A DNA stretch of 64,000 bases from Brotaphodocola faecis (GTDB taxonomy: Bacteria; Bacillota; Clostridia; Lachnospirales; Lachnospiraceae): contig NZ_JBBMFJ010000009.1 of NCBI RefSeq assembly GCF_040096075.1, forward strand, positions 32,127 to 96,126, in the 5' to 3' direction. Shown here piece after piece: positions 25,439 through 34,047 of the stretch. Position 1 is the stretch's first letter; the number at the start of each line of letters is the position of its first letter. Below the pieces are notes generated by a model, which made no database searches, was not told the origin of the DNA, and worked only from the letters and a program-made list of their open reading frames with translations. The translations under genes were made by a program, and so were the position numbers.

Positions 25439-27728
25439 ATCGGGTCACCTCCACGAGATTGGTATGCTGCCCGTTGCCCCGCGCGTAAGGGGTCGGGTGC
25501 AGGGATGTCAACACGTTAATGGAACCGGCAGTGTCGGTTCCGTTTTTGTCTGGCCGATACCAGGCACCCTGGGAGATGGCAGTCACGCCCGGCATGATCC
25601 GGTCTGTGACGCGCACCGGCATGCGGATCCGCCCGCGGTCGTTAAATACCTCCGCCAGATCCCCGTCTTTTAAGTTCCGGTCTGCGGCATCTGCCGGGTT
25701 CATCCACAGAGTCTGGGGATCCATTTTATGCATAGCCTGGTTGTTGTCGTGGATGCTGTGGCAGCGCCGTTTGGTATGCCAGCCGGTCAGCTGCAGCGGA
25801 TACTTTTCTGCAAGAGGATCCTGTGGTCCCTCCACCGGCGGTACATACCGCGGGATGGCCGGCATGAATTCTTTAAACTCGGTCCGGTAAACCTTCTCAG
25901 AAAAAATCTCAATCTTTCCGCTCTTTGTCGGAAACGGATGCGTTTCCGGATTGCTGCATTTTTCTTTGAAAGCAGGCCGAATTGGCTGCTTCTGATAGCG
26001 AAACAGAGCCTGCTTCTTAAAAATCTCATAATCCGGCAGTTCCGTTTCCGTTTTTCTTAACTCTTCATATAAATATTCCAGCCACTCTGATGCGGTACGC
26101 CCGCAGGTAAACTGCTCTTTTAATCCCAGGCGGTCTGCCACCTCGGAAAGCCAGTCATACTCAAACCGCCCTTCGTAAAGCGGCTCCATCACCTTGTTGT
26201 TGAAGCCCAGAAAATCAGTGTACAGCCAGGGCATGGTGATATTCTCGCACTCGAACATGGAAATGCCCGGAAGCAGGATATCGGCGAACTTCGCACTGGC
26301 CGTCATGAACAGGTCACTGACCACAATAAACTCGCATTTACTCTCATCCCGCAGGATTTCTGCCGTGCGGTTGATGTCTCCGTGCTGGTTGATGAGGCAG
26401 TTGCCTGCCAGGTTGAGGATCATCTTGATATCGCTTTCCAGTGTGACCGGTTCTTCCGAGCCGTTAATCCACTGCACGCCGTCTAACTGGTTCATGGTGC
26501 GGCCATGCAGCACAGCATCCGTCCACAGATAAACCGGGATCTGGCGATTGTAATGATTCACCAGCTTCGGCCAGGACGGTAATTTGTGGTTTTTCCAGTC
26601 TGCGACTCCGCTGGCCCAGCCGCCGGAAATTCCAACATTTCCCGTCATGCAGGCAAGCAGAATGCCACCCCGGGTGCTCTGTTCTCCGTTGGCATTGCGT
26701 TGGGGGCCATAGCCCTGAATAAGTGCCGCGGGCTTTGCCTTGGCGTAACGCCTTGCCAGGCTGCGGATGGTGTCCGCCGGTACTCCGGTGATGCCTTCTG
26801 CCCATTCCGGTGTTTTGGATACGCCATCCTTCTCTCCATATAAATAGGAAAGATAGCATTCCGATGGATCCACGCCCTCCGGCATATGCGCCTTGTCAAA
26901 GCCGATACAGCAGCGGTCCAGAAATTCCTGATCCTGCAGCCCTTCCTCCACAATGACCCACGCCATGGCGTCCATGAGCGCACTGTCGGTAGCAGGACGG
27001 ACCGGAATCCACTCCGCATCCAGACGCACTGCCGTGTCATTCCTTCTCGGATCGATGACAATGATGGAAATGCCCTTCTTTTTTGCGCGCAAAAGCACGT
27101 TCATGGTGACACTGTCAAACTTGGTTTCTTCCGGGTTGTGCCCCCAGAGGATAATCAGATTGCTGTTTAACCAGTCTTCCGGATCATGACCGGTCTGGTT
27201 CGTGCCATACATAATGTCCGTTGCCTGACGGATGCAGGCGGTGCTGTAGGAATTGTAATAATCCAGAAATCCGCCATCTAAATTCAGCAGGCGCTTAGCC
27301 ATGTTGTTTCCGCGGTTTAAGGCACTGATGCCTGTTGCATAATTTACATAACGAGACCCAACACCGTAGGTATCGCGGATGCGGATCCATTCGGAAGCGA
27401 TGGTATCCACCGCCTCCTCCCAGCTGATGCGCGTAAACTTTCCTTCGCCGCGCTTTCCCACCCGCTTCATGGGATAACGCAGACGGTCTTCGCCAAGAAA
27501 GGTCTTATGGTAATTCAGGCCCCGCACGCAGGCTGTGAGCGGAATCTCTTCCTCAGGTGCATCGCAGGGGTGCTCCGTGCTCAGATGATCGATTTTTCCG
27601 TCCTTCATATGCACGCAGATCACACAGCGTCCGCCGCAGTTATTGCGTCCGGTGGTCCGGATAACCGGTTCTTTCCATATACTCGCGTCTTCGGATATCA
27701 CGTCTCCGGTCATGTTCTCTTTTTTCAT
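25428..27728 (-). CDS. Molybdopterin oxidoreductase of the DMSO reductase family
   Basis: Catalytic subunit binding molybdopterin guanine dinucleotide and one 4Fe-4S cluster. In the longest frame (773 residues from 27749) the cluster cysteines are 38, 42, 45 and 74 (C-x3-C-x2-C-x28-C). DmsA-like motifs follow: RYPMKRVGKRGEGKF, then YST near 169 where the Mo-ligand Ser is expected, and QGYGPQRNANGEQ. No twin-arginine signal and no DmsB/DmsC genes are present, so a cytoplasmic enzyme is likely. The start is uncertain (ATGs at 27749, 27728, 27713); any of them overlaps the end of the GGDEF gene by 74-110 bp. Substrate unknown. Confidence 0.88.
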   Translation of the reverse strand: MKKENMTGDVISEDASIWKEPVIRTTGRNNCGGRCVICVHMKDGKIDHLSTEHPCDAPEEEIPLTACVRGLNYHKTFLGEDRLRYPMKRVGKRGEGKFTRISWEEAVDTIASEWIRIRDTYGVGSRYVNYATGISALNRGNNMAKRLLNLDGGFLDYYNSYSTACIRQATDIMYGTNQTGHDPEDWLNSNLIILWGHNPEETKFDSVTMNVLLRAKKKGISIIVIDPRRNDTAVRLDAEWIPVRPATDSALMDAMAWVIVEEGLQDQEFLDRCCIGFDKAHMPEGVDPSECYLSYLYGEKDGVSKTPEWAEGITGVPADTIRSLARRYAKAKPAALIQGYGPQRNANGEQSTRGGILLACMTGNVGISGGWASGVADWKNHKLPSWPKLVNHYNRQIPVYLWTDAVLHGRTMNQLDGVQWINGSEEPVTLESDIKMILNLAGNCLINQHGDINRTAEILRDESKCEFIVVSDLFMTASAKFADILLPGISMFECENITMPWLYTDFLGFNNKVMEPLYEGRFEYDWLSEVADRLGLKEQFTCGRTASEWLEYLYEELRKTETELPDYEIFKKQALFRYQKQPIRPAFKEKCSNPETHPFPTKSGKIEIFSEKVYRTEFKEFMPAIPRYVPPVEGPQDPLAEKYPLQLTGWHTKRRCHSIHDNNQAMHKMDPQTLWMNPADAADRNLKDGDLAEVFNDRGRIRMPVRVTDRIMPGVTAISQGAWYRPDKNGTDTAGSINVLTSLHPTPYARGNGQHTNLVEVTRYGL

Positions 27729-28854
27729 AAAATTTCTTTTTGTCCTCATACATTTTTTCGTCGGCTTCCTTCAGCATCTCATCCAGAGCCATGCATTCTG
27801 TTCTCCAGACCGAACCGCAGGAAATACTGACATGATGCTGTCTGGCATTCAGGCAAAGCTGGTTTATCAGGAATTCAAACTGCTGCTGCAGAATGTCTGG
27901 ATAAATCACCACAAATTCATCCCCGCCGATCCGGTAGGTGCGCTCCGGGAAAACTGCCACAATCTGCTGGGCTGCCCGACGGATAAAGGAATCACCTGCT
28001 TCATGTCCCTGCTCATCGTTGATCTGCTTTAAGCCATTTAAATCAATATAAACCACTCCGATATTTTTAAAGCATCTGCCCCGAGATTTTTCCAGCAGGC
28101 GAATGTAATAGTTGCGGTTATACAGATTCGTCAGCAGATCGCGGTAGCTTAAATACTGAAGCTGTTCCTGGCGGTCCTTCATCTCCAGACGGTTCATGAG
28201 AAAGAACTGAATGGAAGAGAGGAGCTGAAAATCCCGGTAGTATTTCCGTGGATTGTCTACACCAAAAAATCCTATCACCGTACCGTCTTTTTTAAATGGA
28301 ACCGCGATCAGACTGTTGATATTCTGGGCTTTCAGAATATCATAGGTCTGGGCCTCCTTTTCCTTTTCATGGTCCAGATCAGATATATAAAACATACCGC
28401 GCTTCTGAAACATATCAAGCCAAGACTGAACAACCTGAAGTGGTACCTGCTGAAGATTGTCAATTTCTTTTGTGACCCCGGGTGCGACATGCTCATATGT
28501 ATTGTGAACCAGCTGGTTCTCATAATCCACCTTAACGATATAAGACCGGTCTCCCTCAAAATACTCCGTCACGATTTTCAGAAGGTTATTGATCGCCCGG
28601 TCCATGTCTTCATGAGAAGAAAGCTCCGTCACGCAGCGGATCAGCACCGTACTGCGTTCCAGTTCCACCACCGCCTCCGAACGGCTTTTTGCAAGCTGAT
28701 GGTTGGTCCAGAGATTCCAGCCAAAATAACACCAGAGAAGCAGAAGCGCAACCAGGCTTTCATGTTCCGGATTCCGGTATATACTCAGTGCCATAGCCAG
28801 GGTTATCACGCTCATGACCAGCAGCTGTACAATTCTTCCTTTTCTTTTTTTCAT
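27640..28854 (-). CDS. Membrane-bound GAF-GGDEF diguanylate cyclase
   Basis: Predicted to make c-di-GMP from two GTP. Two short membrane spans (about 8-48) are followed by a GAF domain (about 70-215) and a GGDEF domain. The catalytic motif RIGGDEF is intact, with DLNGLKQINDEQGHEAGD ahead of it. The C-terminal 35 residues are very basic (EHDRRRDIRRREYMERT) and encoded in the overlap with the next gene. I prefer the ATG at 28854, nine bases from AGGA; the one at 28860 is too close. Confidence 0.92.
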   Translation of the reverse strand: MKKRKGRIVQLLVMSVITLAMALSIYRNPEHESLVALLLLWCYFGWNLWTNHQLAKSRSEAVVELERSTVLIRCVTELSSHEDMDRAINNLLKIVTEYFEGDRSYIVKVDYENQLVHNTYEHVAPGVTKEIDNLQQVPLQVVQSWLDMFQKRGMFYISDLDHEKEKEAQTYDILKAQNINSLIAVPFKKDGTVIGFFGVDNPRKYYRDFQLLSSIQFFLMNRLEMKDRQEQLQYLSYRDLLTNLYNRNYYIRLLEKSRGRCFKNIGVVYIDLNGLKQINDEQGHEAGDSFIRRAAQQIVAVFPERTYRIGGDEFVVIYPDILQQQFEFLINQLCLNARQHHVSISCGSVWRTECMALDEMLKEADEKMYEDKKKFYEKREHDRRRDIRRREYMERTGYPDHRTQ

Positions 28855-28960
28855 CAACATTCTTCCTTTACTGAAACAGTCAGGATTTCTGACGCTACAT
28901 AAATCTATAATTTTATATTATCACATCCTGTCTGACTTTTCACGCAATACTATGTAAAAT

Positions 28961-29008
28961 AAAAAAAGAAACCCTCTGCATCAAAAAGTTACCAGATGCA
29001 GAGGGTTT
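28961..29008 (-). terminator. Terminator of the cysteine desulfidase-like gene
   Basis: 14-bp perfect stem (28969-28982 with 28995-29008) followed on the minus strand by C then seven T. Confidence 0.92.
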
Positions 29009-29034
29009 TATCCTGTTTCAGGTTTTGTCCCGAA

Positions 29035-30312
29035 TTATGCTTCGATCATAATCTTGATGATCTCTTCGTTGGTTTCTTTCATACCGTCTTTTCCGAGACG
29101 GCCGACATTCTGTAAGGTATTCTCTACGCCCTTGGATACAATACCGTCTCCGCCGCGGAACTGCTGGCCGCGGATATACATGTTGTAGCCGAGGATGCCG
29201 GCATCGACTGCTGCCGCGATCTTGGCTGCGCAGGATGCCTTTGCGCCATCACATACAATACCAGATACGATTGCCAGGGCATTGACTACGGTGTGCTCTA
29301 CTTCCTTCAGACCGCCGCCACACAGATATGCGATTCCGGCACCTGCTCCGGCACCTGCTCCTACTGCTCCGCAGTAAGCAGACAGACGGCCGATCGGTGT
29401 CTTTACGTGGATGGTTGTCAGATTGGACAGCGTCAGGGCGCGGTAGCGCATCTCATCGCTGACCCCCAGCTCTTTTGCATAAACAATGACCGGAACTGAG
29501 GTGGTGATACCCTGGTTGCCGCTTCCGGAGTTGATGACTACCGGCATCTCACAGCCATTCATGCGGGCATCGGAACCGGCTGCTGCCATGGCTTTTGCTC
29601 TCACGCGGACATCGTCTCCATCCATATCCAGAAGTACCTTGCCGATGTTTGCGCCGTAATCATTCTTCAGTCCTTCTTCCGCAATGGCCACATTGCAGGA
29701 AATCTGCTGATCCAGAAGTTCTTTGACATCGCTGATATCCACCGTTGTCGCAAAATCCCAGATATGTTCCATATCAAGCAGCGTGCGGTCGGTCAGGCCG
29801 TCTTCGCTGTCATCGGAAACAGCTTCGCTGCGCAGAACCTTCCCGTTCTTTTCAACGAGAACAATGTTGGTATGGTAATTTGCGATACGCACCTTCGCGT
29901 AGTCCTCTCCATGATATACGGTTACGATAATATCGAACGTGCAGCCGCCTGCAAGATGTTCGATTTCAATCGGCACATCTTCCATAAACTGCTTCATCTG
30001 CTGAATCTGCTCCGGGCTAACCTGGGCAATGACTTCCAGCTGTTTGTCCGGATTTCCTGCCACAATACCCGCGGTCACTGCCGCATTGATGCCTTTTAAG
30101 TGACCGGTGTTCGGCACGATCACGGATTTTACATTCTTGATGATGCTGCCGCTGGCTTCCACCTTTACTTTGTCCGGCTGTTCTCCCAGTGTCTTTTTTG
30201 CAACTGCGCCTGCGTAGGCCAGCGCGATCGGCTCGGTACATCCCATAGCCGGAATCAGTTCTTCTTTCAGGATCTGGATGTATGCCTGATAACGCGGATC
30301 TGACTTTTCCAT
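29035..30312 (-). CDS. cyuA: L-cysteine desulfidase-like protein (CyuA / UPF0597 family)
   Basis: Family members use a 4Fe-4S cluster to break L-cysteine into pyruvate, ammonia and sulfide. The 425 residues start with ELIPAMGCTEPIALAYAG and have later cysteines in YLCGGG and GIVCDGAKASCAAK, the positions expected for cluster ligands. Length matches E. coli YhaM/CyuA. It faces a LysR gene across 185 bp containing palindromes, so that regulator may control it. The related serine dehydratase alpha family is an alternative reading but fits the motifs less well. Confidence 0.8.
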   Translation of the reverse strand: MEKSDPRYQAYIQILKEELIPAMGCTEPIALAYAGAVAKKTLGEQPDKVKVEASGSIIKNVKSVIVPNTGHLKGINAAVTAGIVAGNPDKQLEVIAQVSPEQIQQMKQFMEDVPIEIEHLAGGCTFDIIVTVYHGEDYAKVRIANYHTNIVLVEKNGKVLRSEAVSDDSEDGLTDRTLLDMEHIWDFATTVDISDVKELLDQQISCNVAIAEEGLKNDYGANIGKVLLDMDGDDVRVRAKAMAAAGSDARMNGCEMPVVINSGSGNQGITTSVPVIVYAKELGVSDEMRYRALTLSNLTTIHVKTPIGRLSAYCGAVGAGAGAGAGIAYLCGGGLKEVEHTVVNALAIVSGIVCDGAKASCAAKIAAAVDAGILGYNMYIRGQQFRGGDGIVSKGVENTLQNVGRLGKDGMKETNEEIIKIMIEA

Positions 30313-30351
30313 CTCATTATCACCTTTCTTTTATCTTGTGGCCATTTCATA

Positions 30352-30429
30352 CTGATCAGATATGAGGGCCATCCGGAATTCATCATTACGGCTTGCCTTG
30401 TTGATAAATTTACTGTAACATATAGTTAC
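30352..30429. promoter_or_regulatory. Candidate operators between the desulfidase-like and LysR genes
   Basis: Two dyads lie in the divergent gap: CTGATCAG (30352-30359) flanked by CATA/TATG, and GTAACATATAGTTAC (30415-30429), a perfect 5-bp-arm dyad that also fits the LysR T-N11-A rule. Position suggests LysR binding; binding itself is inferred. Confidence 0.5.
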
Positions 30430-30497
30430 GTTAATGTAAAATTTAAAGATTTTATCATATTGTTTAAAATTTTTTAATGATGAAAGAAGGGATCTCC

Positions 30498-31382
30498 ATG
30501 GAATTTCGCGAAATCAGCACCTTTCTCCAGGTAGCGCAGCACCAGAGTTTTTCCAAGGCCGCAAAGCAGCTCGGCTACTCCCAGGCCGCTGTCACCATTC
30601 AGATCAAACAGCTCGAAGGGGAGCTGGGTGTCCATCTGTTTGACCGCATTGGAAAACAGATCTCCCTGACCCACCAGGGACAGGTCTTCTACCAGTACGC
30701 GGTTACCATCCAGAAGGACTTAGAGCAGGCCCGGAGCGCAGTCTCCGATTCTTCCTCGTTAAACGGCAAGCTCTGTCTTGGCACCATCGAGTCCATCTGC
30801 GCCTCTATCTTTCCGGATCTGCTGTCCGAATATCACCGGCTCTACCCAGAGGTCACCATCAGCATTGTTACGGATTCACCGGATGTTCTGTTAAACCGGA
30901 TGAACGAAAATGCCATTGATCTCGTGTATCTCTTAGACCGGCGCATCTATGACAACCGCTGGTGCAAAACCCTGGAGGAACCGGAAGAGAATATTTTTGT
31001 GGCTTCTCCGGATCATGAGCTGGCCAGGGCCAATCGGGAGCTGGAGCTTGACGAGGTGCTGCGTTTTCCATTTCTGCTCACAGAAAAAGATGCCAGCTAC
31101 CGTCATATGTTAGAACAGTATCTGGCATCTACAGACCGTGTGATCCGGCCGTTTCTGGAAATCGGCAGTACCGAATTCATTATTCACATGCTTTTAAAAA
31201 ATACGGGAATCTCGTTTCTGCCGGAATTTACCATCCGACGGGAAATAGAGCTGAAACGGCTGACCGCGCTTAGGGTCCGCGGATTTCAGATGCAGACCTG
31301 GCGGCAGATTTTCTATCACAAAGATAAATGGGTCACAAAAGAAATGCAGGAATTCCTGCGTCTCGCACAGGAAATGAGCTGA
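30498..31382 (+). CDS. LysR-family regulator, divergent from the cysteine desulfidase-like gene
   Basis: N-terminal winged helix-turn-helix (FSKAAKQLGYSQAAVTIQIKQLE) and a LysR substrate-binding domain. I start at the ATG at 30498 (MEFREISTFLQVAQHQ), with GAAGGGA upstream, giving 294 residues; the upstream ATG at 30477 lacks a site. Divergent arrangement suggests it controls the desulfidase-like gene. Its stop codon abuts the stop codon of the convergent TSCPD gene with no spacer. Confidence 0.9.
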   Translation: MEFREISTFLQVAQHQSFSKAAKQLGYSQAAVTIQIKQLEGELGVHLFDRIGKQISLTHQGQVFYQYAVTIQKDLEQARSAVSDSSSLNGKLCLGTIESICASIFPDLLSEYHRLYPEVTISIVTDSPDVLLNRMNENAIDLVYLLDRRIYDNRWCKTLEEPEENIFVASPDHELARANRELELDEVLRFPFLLTEKDASYRHMLEQYLASTDRVIRPFLEIGSTEFIIHMLLKNTGISFLPEFTIRREIELKRLTALRVRGFQMQTWRQIFYHKDKWVTKEMQEFLRLAQEMS

Positions 31383-31640
31383 TTATTTCTGGCTCTCCTC
31401 GTAGCACTGGCGCACTGCCTGGGCCAGCTGGTCCGCGCAGGATGTATCTTTGTAGCCGCAGGTATTGCCGTGCAGGGTGTTGTAGATCTGGTCTACGGTC
31501 ATGCCGTCTACCAGCTTGCTGATGGCCTTTAAGTTGCCGTTGCAGCCTCTTGTAAATTCTACGTTTCTTACTACGTCGCCCTCCAGGTCAAAGGACAGGG
31601 ATGTCGGGCACACGTCGTGTGGTTTTACAGTGTATCTCAT
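31383..31640 (-). CDS. TSCPD-domain protein (TIGR03905-like)
   Basis: An 85-residue protein with the TSCPD domain found as the C-terminal part of some ribonucleotide reductases and as small stand-alone proteins in Clostridia. Motifs: TRGCNGNLKAISKLVDG, then CGYKDTSCADQLA. The conserved Cys residues suggest metal or redox chemistry, but the function is not known. The ribosome binding site is GAGGAGGAG. Confidence 0.85.
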   Translation of the reverse strand: MRYTVKPHDVCPTSLSFDLEGDVVRNVEFTRGCNGNLKAISKLVDGMTVDQIYNTLHGNTCGYKDTSCADQLAQAVRQCYEESQK

Positions 31641-31720
31641 AGTTCAACTCCTCCTCATTGTATACAGCATGCAATCTGGCCGCAGCTTCCGCAAGCAGCT
31701 CCGGCCAGGTTGCATCGTAA

Positions 31721-31996
31721 TCAGTCGCTGTCCGGCAGCAGTTTGATCCGCACGATGATGCGGCGTACAAATCCGCCCTCCGGAACTTCAATATCTTCCT
31801 CATGGCTCTGTGCCGGGAACTCTCCGCCTTCTTCCAGTTCCAGCATCAGCCAGTTGTAGGCCGCCTCTCTGGCATCGTCCAGAGCATCCTCTAAATCCGG
31901 TCCGTCTCCCTCGCAGAGTTCCAGGTCCGGGAATACGATATGGAAACCATCGTCGTCTTTATGCGGTGTGATCACCGCAGGATAGGTAAATGTCAT
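31721..31996 (-). CDS. HicB-like protein without a HicA partner
   Basis: The 91 residues match the HicB_like antitoxin family: partial RNase-H-like fold with FTYPAVITPHKDDDGFHIVFPDL, then DLEDALDDAREAAYNWL. No HicA toxin ORF (double-stranded-RNA-binding, about 60 residues) is visible on either side. There is no clear C-terminal DNA-binding domain. It may be an orphan antitoxin or have another role. It lies 80 bp upstream of the TSCPD gene on the same strand. Confidence 0.75.
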   Translation of the reverse strand: MTFTYPAVITPHKDDDGFHIVFPDLELCEGDGPDLEDALDDAREAAYNWLMLELEEGGEFPAQSHEEDIEVPEGGFVRRIIVRIKLLPDSD

Positions 31997-32215
31997 GATC
32001 CTGCCTCCTGTTTCTTTTCATTTCGTGAAGCAGTACCAGTATACGACATTTTTTTTCATATGTAAATGGAGTTATCATTAGTGTCTCGGTCGGTTTCCCA
32101 TGGACTCACCTGCTTTTTGATCTGTACTTCCTTTGTACATTCTCTAGTCTGCCCGCTCTTTCCGGATTTATACGGCCACAGAATGCACTGGCTGTTTTCC
32201 TGTTCTCATTGCTGC
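31997..32215. other. Intergenic stretch without a recognisable gene
   Basis: Between the HicB-like gene and the mobile element I see no ORF with a ribosome binding site and no strong hairpin. Confidence 0.5.
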
Positions 32216-32380
32216 CTAGTATAATCCACAATAATTATCCGCCCCTTTCACTTGTCTAAATTTCCATCTGCCGCGTCAGCTTCAATCGACGATGCTACCG
32301 GCATCGCCTCATTCAGCTTCCTTGCACATGAAAATTTATCCTGCGTGTAATGGAGCGGTAATTATCGTGGATTATACTAG
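32216..32380 (+). mobile_element. 165-bp inverted-repeat element (MITE-like), copy 1
   Basis: The ends form inverted repeats of 22 bp with one mismatch, beginning CTAGTATAATCC. A second copy at 58116-58280 differs at one base only (32355 G against 58255 T). An inner hairpin CGATGC/GCATCG is present at 32289-32305. It codes for nothing of its own. The CTAG at each end could be a 4-bp target duplication or part of the element. It overlaps the 3' end of the RluA-family gene. Confidence 0.88.
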
Positions 32381-33218
32381 GCATCTGGAACTGGCGGAAG
32401 ATGCCGCCCGACGGATTATGCTGAAATGTCATGGACTTCCCGGTTTCCGGATGCGTAAAGGTCAGTTCATACGCCGCCAGGGCCACATCCGCCCGGGGCG
32501 GGCGGGCGCTGCGTCCTGTATCGCCCCGGCGCCGTCCGCGAAGCGTAGTGCGGCCGGATTCCCGGTTCTTTTCTGCCATCTGTTCCCGCCCGCCGTTTTC
32601 TGCCGCACAGTCTGACATTGCCGCATCCCCTTTCCGGAAAGCGGGATTGTAGCGGTTATCCCCCCAGAGCGGCAGTCCATGACCAGACATCTGCACGCGG
32701 ATCTGGTGATGCCGTCCCGTAAGAAGCTCAATTTCTGCCAGTGTCAGCTCCCCATAAGGTTCCACCGGCTTTGTCTCAAGCAGCCTGCAGATGAGTTCTG
32801 CGCGTTTTCCACCTTTTATCCCCATATCCACAATCCTGGAAGTGTTTTCCCTCTCGTCTTTCAACAGATAATCCACATACTTTTCCACATTATCCACAGG
32901 TTTTCCACAGAGCACCGCGAGATATTTTTTATGCATTTTTCCCTCCGACACCTGTTTACTCAGCGCAGCTGCCGCGCTTTTCGTTTTAGCATACACCATC
33001 ACGCCGCTGACCGGCTTATCCAGTCTGTGGATAACTCCCACATAAGGTTCCACTGGCTTTGTGGACAAGTTGTGATTATCCACCGCTCTCTTTGTGGATA
33101 AATAGCGTTTGATCTCACTGACCATATCCGCGTCAAAACCACGGCCGGACTGGGACTCCATCCCCACCGGTTTCCATACCACTAAAACTGCTTCGTCTTC
33201 ATATAGTATATTCAGCAT
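32313..33218 (-). CDS. RluA-family pseudouridine synthase with an insert and a mobile-element-derived end
   Basis: Converts uridine to pseudouridine in rRNA or tRNA. Catalytic motif HRLDKPVSGVMVYAKT holds the Asp nucleophile; LLTGRHHQIRVQMSGHG is the second family motif. Residues about 195-245 are an extra hydrophilic low-complexity insert (RKGDAAMSDCAAENGG, RTTLRGRRRGDTGRS). The last 22 residues are encoded by the element at 32216-32380, which replaced the native stop close to the normal end. A 22-bp direct repeat (one mismatch; 32753-32774 and 33041-33062) encodes TKPVEPY twice. The gene also holds many DnaA-box-like sites. Catalytic parts are intact, so it is probably active. Confidence 0.85.
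   Translation of the reverse strand: MLNILYEDEAVLVVWKPVGMESQSGRGFDADMVSEIKRYLSTKRAVDNHNLSTKPVEPYVGVIHRLDKPVSGVMVYAKTKSAAAALSKQVSEGKMHKKYLAVLCGKPVDNVEKYVDYLLKDERENTSRIVDMGIKGGKRAELICRLLETKPVEPYGELTLAEIELLTGRHHQIRVQMSGHGLPLWGDNRYNPAFRKGDAAMSDCAAENGGREQMAEKNRESGRTTLRGRRRGDTGRSARPPRADVALAAYELTFTHPETGKSMTFQHNPSGGIFRQFQMPSIIHDNYRSITRRINFHVQGS
32824..33101. other. Cluster of DnaA-box-like 9-mers inside the RluA-family gene
   Basis: Three perfect TTATCCACA boxes: 32890-32898 (+), 33026-33034 (-), 33093-33101 (-). Six one-mismatch boxes: 32824, 32869, 32881, 32901, 33060 (-) and 33076. Four of them are tandem at 32869, 32881, 32890 and 32901, same orientation. Confidence 0.5.
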
Positions 33219-33284
33219 GCTGCTCTCCCTTTTTGGTATTTTTTGTCAAATAGTTTGATTTTCAAAGTTTTTCCGCAAAAAGCC

Positions 33285-33313
33285 TTGCATTTTTCTCCCT
33301 GTCGCTGTATAGT
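33285..33313 (+). promoter_or_regulatory. Promoter of the hemolysin III gene
   Basis: -35 TTGCAT, 17-bp spacer, -10 TATAGT. Confidence 0.7.
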
Positions 33314-33376
33314 ATATAAAACAGTTAGACGTAGTTTTCAAAACTATATTGTTTTTTCTAAAAAGGAGGAATTTTT

Positions 33377-34027
33377 ATGACTCTGAAAATCAAAGATCCG
33401 GGCAGTGCCCTGACTCATTTTATTGCCATGATCCTGGCGCTTTGCGCCGCTTCCCCGCTCATCATCAAGGCAGCGCAGGAGCCCGGCCGCAGCCACGTGC
33501 TGGCTCTTACCATTTTTATTACCAGCATGGTGCTGCTCTACGCGGCCAGCACCGTCTACCATACGCTGGACATCTCACCGAAGATAAACCGCATGCTGCG
33601 CAAGGTGGACCACATGATGATTTTCATTCTGATTGCCGGGACCTACACTCCGGTCTGTATGCTGGTTCTGGGCGACCGCACCGGCTGGCTCCTTCTGGCG
33701 CTGGTATGGGGCATTGCCGCTGCAGGCATTCTCATAAACGCGCTGTGGATCACCTGCCCCAAATGGTTTTCTTCCCTGATTTACATTGCCATGGGCTGGG
33801 TCTGCGTGCTGGCCTTTGGAAAGATCATCGCAGCGCTTCCGCGCCAGGCCTTTGGATGGCTCCTGGCCGGCGGTATCATCTACACCGTTGGCGGCGTGAT
33901 CTACGCCATGAAGCTGCCGATCTTCAACCAGAAACACCGCTACTTCGGCTCCCACGAGATTTTCCACCTGTTCGTTATGGGTGGAAGCCTCTGCCATTAC
34001 ATCATGATGTACGCGTTCGTTGCCTGA
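33377..34027 (+). CDS. Hemolysin III family membrane protein (PAQR-like)
   Basis: The 216 residues have seven predicted spans and the family's conserved histidines: STVYHTLD near residue 60 and GSHEIFHLFVMGGSLCHY near the end. This matches the bacterial PAQR/YqfA group of putative metal-dependent membrane hydrolases; the hemolysin name is historical. Ribosome binding site AAGGAGG. A longer overlapping frame starting at 33349 has no homologous features. Confidence 0.9.
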   Translation: MTLKIKDPGSALTHFIAMILALCAASPLIIKAAQEPGRSHVLALTIFITSMVLLYAASTVYHTLDISPKINRMLRKVDHMMIFILIAGTYTPVCMLVLGDRTGWLLLALVWGIAAAGILINALWITCPKWFSSLIYIAMGWVCVLAFGKIIAALPRQAFGWLLAGGIIYTVGGVIYAMKLPIFNQKHRYFGSHEIFHLFVMGGSLCHYIMMYAFVA

Positions 34028-34047
34028 ACAGTTACCCGGCGGCCTTT

